DNA from: Parasitella parasitica
Lineage: Eukaryota > Mucoromycota > Mucoromycetes > Mucorales > Mucoraceae
Length of the DNA stretch: 64,000 nucleotides
Direction of reading: 5' to 3'
Assembly (NCBI GenBank): GCA_025201805.1
Contig: MU619338.1
Span: 1-64,000, forward strand
Part shown: positions 58,017 to 64,000 of the stretch, piece by piece
Layout: each line of letters opens with the position of its first letter
How positions within the stretch are numbered: the stretch's first letter is position 1
The notes under the pieces: model-generated
Told to the model about the DNA's origin: nothing
The model's database searches: none
Seen by the model: only the letters and a program-made list of their open reading frames with translations
Position numbers and translations under genes: made by a program

Positions 58017-61000
58017 TTATGTTTGAAGTGATTTCAACAATTGGGAAATGAACTTTTCTCGCTTCTCTTTAGCCACAACAGGATTGCGTTCCTTGAAATC
58101 AATAGGCGGTCGAAGCAAAACGGTGAACATTTCAACTAGGATAGAGCGATTAACACATTTGAAAATAACAAACTTTTCAACAGACTATCTTACTGATGCG
58201 GGCTTCTCTTTGTTTCTTTACTGAACCGGGCGCTTTGTCAATAGCTTGTCTCAAAAACATGCCAATGTACAGCAAAACATTTCTGTGGAAGGGAGGAAGA
58301 GATTCCTTGAGCTTTTATAATTTCGTTAGTGGATGGATGTACACAACACATCAGATATATAATAGCCTTACACTATTCAATGCTTCAATAGATTCAGAGG
58401 CCTCCAATGCGCGCTCGTACATATTGGTTGTGATGACAGGCTCAGGCAAGCACTCCAAAAATGCGACCAATACGTCAATCATCGAATTGGCGCTAATAGC
58501 CTCCTTTGCAAGTTGATCATTTTCCAAGCTTAATTCTGAAAGAGTACTCCTGACATCAAATAACTCATCATTCTCGTCTGCCTCTTTTGTAGTTCCAGGG
58601 TCAACATCACCTTCTGTCGTAGGTTCACCTCCGAGTAAAACGTTCGTATCAAACTGTTCTTCGTTATCCAAGCACTTTCGGATATAGGTGGATACAATGA
58701 GATCGCCATGCTCCAGAAACAAAGATCCCTGAGCAAACACAAAATGTGTTAGATCAATGTGTCAATACTGTTTTTATACTGCTTACAATCCTAAACATAT
58801 TGGTATTCCACAAAAAGTTCATCATCTTCCATAGTTCCTTTGGCAAGTCGATTTGATTCAATGCAGGAGAAGGTGGCTGCTGAGAGGTGTTGGGTTCGGC
58901 AGGTTTGGCTCTTTGCAAATTCTTTGCAGCAGCTTCGCTGATAGGAACAGCCATCTCTGATAGCTGCTCCAAAGGTACACCAAAGCGGGTAGGTATATAA
59001 TCTCCAGAAATGGAGATGAAGAAATCCTTGCTGTTTTCAAGACGAAGAATCAGTATATCCTCCATGGTTTCTTGTCCCCGATTCAATGGAGTTGAGATGG
59101 TGGGATCCACCGTAACTTCGAATCGAATCATAACCTTCTCACCAGGTGCCACAACGCCCGATAAGGGTGTAACTTGGAGCCATGGAGGTAAAATGGTTCC
59201 AATGGTATCTTTGGGCAAAAACTTGAAGACGGTCAAAACAGTACCTGTATTTGTCAAGATAATATTTTGCTCCTTGTACTCCATGAATTGAACTTTGCCG
59301 AAATCGACGTACGAGGAGGATATCTCTCCACAAGGCTGATCATCTTGGCTGTCTTTGAGTTGTTGGACCAGTTTCTCTTTTGTTTGTTTCTGAAGTTGGC
59401 TATTGATCTGGCGGATATTCAGTTCCAAAAGGGCTCTTACAGGCTTATGGTCGCTCATCATCATCTCCATGCAGTCTTTATAGCTCTTTAACTGTAAGCT
59501 TTGCTTGGTAGCACTTTCCCTGCCCTTTTTCCACAAGATACGGTCTGTCCAAGAAGGGGCTCGTCGCTTTTCACTGGTATCGTACTGATCAGTGCCTGGA
59601 TCATACTTGTAAGTAGGTGCAAAAGTGATGTGACCCTCTTCAAACATTTGAAAGGTCCTGCCTGCACTGCGCTCAATGGACAATTGGTCAAAGTCGAGCA
59701 AAACATCCAGTCTGTCCTGTCGAAGCCAATTTTTGATAGCTGCCTCGTTCAAATTGACTCGATAGTTCAGATCGCCACACCAGACCAAGAAGCTAAACAA
59801 TTCATTAGTCAAAGTGTTTCAACACTCCCAAACATACATCCTTACTCGTTGTGGAAAATCGACGCTTCAGTTTTCCAATCTCTCGTGCCATTCTTTGCCT
59901 CCAAAAACGAAACGCCTTCGTCGCCACCATCGTTCCAAGAATAATACACATATTCAGTCAGACGGTCTGGCTTCTGAGGAAACACTAATCGTTTTGATAT
60001 TTCTGCAAAATCTTGGTTTCTTTTCTCAGTTTTTTCGGTAAAAGCAGCTAAATGGCTAGTGACAAAGCAGAGATAGCTATCGTGGAATCGCAGACGAACA
60101 GAGATACCGCCTTTATTGCCCTAAGATAGCATTAGGTTTGGATGAATTTATTGGAACATTGCTGAACTTGCCATCATGTTCATCAACCCCACACCTGCGT
60201 AAGTGCTCGAAACCTGAGAGATAAACGGTCGGTGATCATTCTTTGCAATGACAATCATGAGCATGGTGACCAGCTGCTTGGATTCCACTTTATAGTAGTC
60301 TCTTCCGCCATCTTTTAGTGAGTCGATGATTGCTTTCACCCATGCGTTTTCTTTGGCAGGATCATATCGGATATAAGCTTCAGTATTTGTTTCCATTTCC
60401 TGAAGGCTGTTGGCAAGGGCTCTATTAGACATGCAGGTATAGTAAGACAAATAGCTTACCCGATAACGTAGAAGTCAGGGTCAAAAGGAGTGCCATCATC
60501 GGACACCAATGTTTCTTGAAGCCATTTTTTCAAGGAAGACGTTGGCAAGCTGCCATGCACATTCCATGTTCCTACAAAAACACTTGCGAGCAAAAAAGGT
60601 CAGCACATGTAAACAACAACAAAAAAAAAGCGCAGCCCGCCGTTCGTTTTACTTTGCTTTATGCCAATTGACAAACTCGTCCTCTTTATTCATCAGTTGT
60701 GCATTGATCCAGTGATGCTTTGCTGCTTCGAATGTAATTCTGCATTCTTTGGGTGCATTCACAGTTCTCGTGCGCTTCAGATTGATCTTTGCGATTGTGT
60801 CTGCTCGTTGAAGCGGCAGAACGTAGCGAAGAGAGCTTGCTCCCAAATCGTCGATGGTTGGTAAAGAATTGGCTCTGGAAGGCAGCGTCTTGTTTGCTTT
60901 CTGATCTATAGGGGATGCGAATGTGTCACAAACAACAGAGGACATTTGGCAAATTTAGTCCTTACCACTGTATTTAGAATAAGTCTTGGTCCACTCGTGA

Positions 61001-61712
61001 GAATCATCTTCGGCAGAATCAACTTTTGCACTGGATTTGAGCTGCTTGATCTGACCCAACATGTCAGACATGATGGGTTTCTCTAAAAACATAACGCTGG
61101 CGGAGTCTTTTTTCGCTGAAAATGTAACAAGCAGATCTATGTTTTTCCATGCATTTTGCATTAACAATAGAGTGGGTTGAATTAAATAGAACAAACCTGA
61201 TTTACTGCTGTCTGGTAGGTTAGATTGAGCTGTATTGAGTTTACCGCAATTAGAGTTTGTTTTCTGCATTTCCAATTACGCTAGTTACCAATGTCAATTT
61301 TCAAGTCTGAATATATAGGGATGATTGCTAACACCAGTGGTGGCATTGAAGGCATTTGGGATTCTTGAAACAAGATCAAACTACAGATAAAGATTAGTTT
61401 TTGCCATTGTGCCGTTCATGTTTATGCGAAAGTTTACCAAGACTCGTCATTTGAATGGCATACGATAGCCAGCAGACCTAGCACATTTCCATTTGATTTA
61501 CCATCTACTATTTTAACCTGAGAGCTGTATCAAAAACAAAAAAAAAAAAAGTCAAGGACATTGATTAAAAAGCAAAAGACACGAAAATATTCATGCTGCC
61601 ATGAGAGGCAGCACATATCAAAGAGTAAAAAAGAAAAGGATATAATCAACAGTTTGTCTGGAGCATTCAAGAGACCATCGACTAGGCTACTTTTTTTTTT
61701 CGCACTCGACAT
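58017..61712 (-). CDS. OCRL: OCRL/INPP5B-type inositol polyphosphate 5-phosphatase (PH, 5-phosphatase, ASH, RhoGAP-like)
   Basis: Thirteen exons (61712-61581, 61517-61438, 61380-61289, 61229-61197, 61115-60966, 60905-60653, 60582-60460, 60406-60172, 60120-59846, 59792-58787, 58728-58372, 58311-58194, 58135-58017) give 990 residues. The N-terminus reads like the OCRL PH fold (LGLLAIVCHSNDES, LAIIPIYSDLKIDI). The catalytic domain has VFVGTWNVHGS, MMGNKGGISVRL, WCGDLNYRV, APSWTDRILW and SDHKPVRALL. An ASH domain follows (VDFGKVQFMEYKEQNIILTN) and then a RhoGAP-like domain (LVAFLECLPEPVITTNMY). These enzymes remove the 5-phosphate of PI(4,5)P2 on endosomes and Golgi. The intron 60171-60121 starts with GCAAGT, required by the invariant GNKGG. 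The first three exons are the least certain, and an ATG at 61269 offers a shorter form. Confidence 0.85.
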
Positions 61713-64000
61713 TTCCACCTGTTTAACAAGCAAAAAAAAAATGAGAAAGAGGAGAAAGAGGGGAAAGAAGGAAAAGAGGGGAAAGATGTGCCAAGATTTA
61801 GTTTCGCCTTTAAACTGAACACTTTTTCCGGTATATTTTGTCGCTGATTTTGAGTAGGGTGTCGTTGTGTGCAAAAAAATGTCGCTGGTTAAAAAATAAA
61901 ATGTCGTGTTGATAAAGGAACATGATGTGCAAAATTGCGATGCCCTAATTATTGATCAAGCAGCCATTGTGCAGGAGCACTATAATAGGTATATTTAAAT
62001 GAACAATTATTTGGATTTTTTATTATCTTATTTTCAAATGCAATGATAATTCTTTATCGACACTAACGACATGCACTTCAGATACGTAAAACTGAACAAT
62101 CACCTAACGGGCCACACTATTTGAATTTCATAAGTGATAAATTATTTCAGAAATATCAGTTAGATATTAGAGATCTAAATAAACCCAAATTTTAGACATG
62201 TCTATAAAACTGCATAGGTATCTAAACTAAAAAAAAATAGTTAAACCACAAAACCACAAAACCATCAAAGTATCAAAGTACCAAAGTATCAAACTGCATA
62301 TACTAATAAGACATTAATTTTTACGTATCCGTCAAATTATGCATTTACACAATGAAAAATCATAGCAGAATCAGCAAATGATAATCTCTATTTTTATAAC
62401 TTCGCATTATCATTTTATGTTACATCTGTTGAGTTAAGTCAGCATATCCAATATCAAAAGGAAACAATATAGTTATAACGGACGGGTTGGTGTACAAAAA
62501 TGTGTTTGGTATAGCAAGTTATTCCCTATTTAGAATTTGATACTCTGCAATACAGTGCCGGGAACCTGGAACCTGGAACCTGGAATCTACCAAAAGCTTA
62601 ACTTTTGTTAGTAAAATTACTCTCAACCTCAATCCTAACCTCTATTTTGCTTTCTAATTTACATTTTTAGCATCAGAATTACGGAAAAAAAGAAGGGACT
62701 TTTGAACTGACATTAAGCAACAACGTTAATAGGGCTTCTCTGTCACTAGCAATTAGTAACTTATGAATTATTCACAAATACCAAGGGCTTATCATAGCGA
62801 AAACATTGGATTCATTAATTATTCTCTTCTGCTTCCAACTCAATGAAGCACACCTGTTTTATTATTTTACTATTAAGAAAGGTATACTTGTGGCATAAAA
62901 AATACTTGCTTTATAGAGCTGTGTCATGTATTAGAATCGATATTGACGTGATATCATCTCCAGATAGATATTTTTACAGCTTAAAAGCAAGAACTTTAGC
63001 TTCGTGTGCCATTTTTTGATTAATTTTGATAATCAAAAGTGCCCTAAAAACGCCAGAAATAGTATCCATTGGGAAAGAACTATATTATATATGATTTTGG
63101 TGCAATTTGAGCATGATTTTTTTTTCGATGTAAAATCACGGATTTTTTCGATTTTTTCCTTGTATCTACCCATCCAAAATCATCGATTGTGCTTTATCCT
63201 CAAAAATGCGACTTTTTACTATAGCATATATTAGAGGAAAATGATCGTAAAAGACCATTCCTTGATCTGAAAGACTGAAAATGCGCTTTGATTAAGCAAA
63301 ATATTGAATTTTCCCTCATGATCTGTTTTTGAGGTTTTCTCAGCAGAATTCCTTCCATAAGCATACGGGAATCATGAAAAGATACCATCGTGTAGAGCTT
63401 CCAAAAATACAGCTATTATCATAGACTGACAGTCGTGGTATGCATAGTATCAGGGGATGATATCTTGCCTCAAAGGAGTAATTTTGTTTTCGAAATGTCC
63501 AAATGGAGTTTTTGAAAGAATTTTTCTTTTCTGATTTTGGACGCGTTCAATCTCCGCTATTAATGAAAAATGGTATTATTTTGAAGAAAGCATTAGCTTT
63601 GAGAAGCCATAGCTTACCCAATTTAAGATAAAAGCAATTGCAATTAAATTTATTAAAATGGAGTAATTTTTGGCTTTCTAATGGTAGCCCTTGCATGTCA
63701 GTACCTGGCCTGACGATCCCACGCTCCGATTTTAAAAAATACTTTTCCGAAAAAACGTCAGAAAAGTCGTTACCTTCATCTGGTGTCAACTTAAAAAGTA
63801 CGAAAACTTGCTCTAAGCTATGCAAATATGTAATCAAAAGGTGTCTTATAGTCTAATGCATTACTTCGAATTATTTGTTTGTATTCGAAATCTCTAAACA
63901 TTTTTTTCTTAGAGTTTTTTTCTTTTTTTCTGACAATAACACACTAAAGTTTGCGTAGGTCAAAACAAAAAACAGGCGCCTGAAATCTACGCTGGCTTTA
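61713..64000. other. AT-rich stretch, no supported gene
   Basis: Apart from the upstream flank of the OCRL-like gene (A/G-rich, 61730-61790) I see nothing convincing. Short direct repeats occur at 62245-62295 (ACCACAAA, then CAAAGTA units) and 62562-62586 (CCTGGAA units). Open frames at 63004-63234, 63200-63388 and 63547-63837 are short and featureless. Confidence 0.5.

Noticed and set aside
61530-61874. Minus-strand 114-codon frame as an independent small gene
   Set aside because: Its second half fits better as the first exon (61712-61581) of the OCRL-type gene; the upstream part is poly-Phe/Leu from A/G-rich leader DNA.
1-64000. tRNA or rRNA genes
   Set aside because: I scanned by eye for paired A- and B-box motifs and conserved rRNA blocks and found none convincing; a covariance-model search (tRNAscan-SE) would be decisive.

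Overview
The window is nuclear DNA of a filamentous fungus, most likely an early-diverging one of the Mucorales type. It is AT-rich. Genes are compact and broken by about one hundred short introns, mostly 40-90 bp, many with a CTAAC/CTAAT-like branch site near the acceptor. A long secreted chitin deacetylase of the Mucor/Rhizopus kind and a member of a PD-(D/E)XK-like family I associate with Mucoromycota point the same way. So do several genes absent from budding yeast but shared with animals (EPG5, DNAAF5, QTRT2, LAMTOR4, OCRL-type phosphatase). Genus and species cannot be read from the sequence. There are two assembly gaps (10467-10783 and 39645-39664), each beside a T or A homopolymer.

Layout. 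1-3.7 kb: an S-adenosylmethionine carrier, remnants of a broken gene and a TCAIM-like gene. 3.9-10.4 kb: an acidic protein, an SLM1-like BAR-PH protein, a tiny LAMTOR4 gene and a DHHC palmitoyltransferase. 10.8-20.1 kb: choline/ethanolamine kinase, SRS2-type helicase, a Sec14-like lipid-transfer protein and the spindle-checkpoint kinase MPS1. 21-29.5 kb: chitin deacetylase, a DUF8032-like regulator, QTRT2, dihydroorotase and a short DNAAF5. 31-45.6 kb: APP1 phosphatase, a motorless kinesin-14-tail-like protein, EPG5, a multi-KH RNA-binding protein with polyQ, and a rhodanese/dual-specificity phosphatase. 45.7-56.3 kb is the accessory region: a three-copy 0.28-kb repeat, a 12-exon PD-(D/E)XK-like gene carrying a retro-insertion in an intron, a 4E-HP-type cap-binding protein, two small genes and decayed repeat-family fragments. 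56.3-61.7 kb: HAT1 and an OCRL-type inositol 5-phosphatase. 61.8-64 kb is AT-rich with no gene that I can support.

Functional themes. Phosphoinositide and lipid signalling recurs (SLM1-like, Sec14-like, APP1, OCRL-like, choline kinase), as do endolysosomal and autophagy functions (LAMTOR4, EPG5, OCRL-like), genome maintenance and mitosis (SRS2, MPS1, HAT1, kinesin-like), and tRNA and mRNA functions (QTRT2, 4E-HP, KH protein). The genes look like an ordinary eukaryotic neighbourhood, not a co-regulated cluster. The most unusual sequence-level signals are five introns that appear to use the same non-canonical donor GCAAGT, a 12-nt micro-exon that completes the catalytic DHHC, and a clean retro-insertion with 13-bp target-site duplication inside an intron. 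All exon models were built by eye from splice signals, phase and family conservation. Phase closes to a whole number of codons in every gene given a CDS model.
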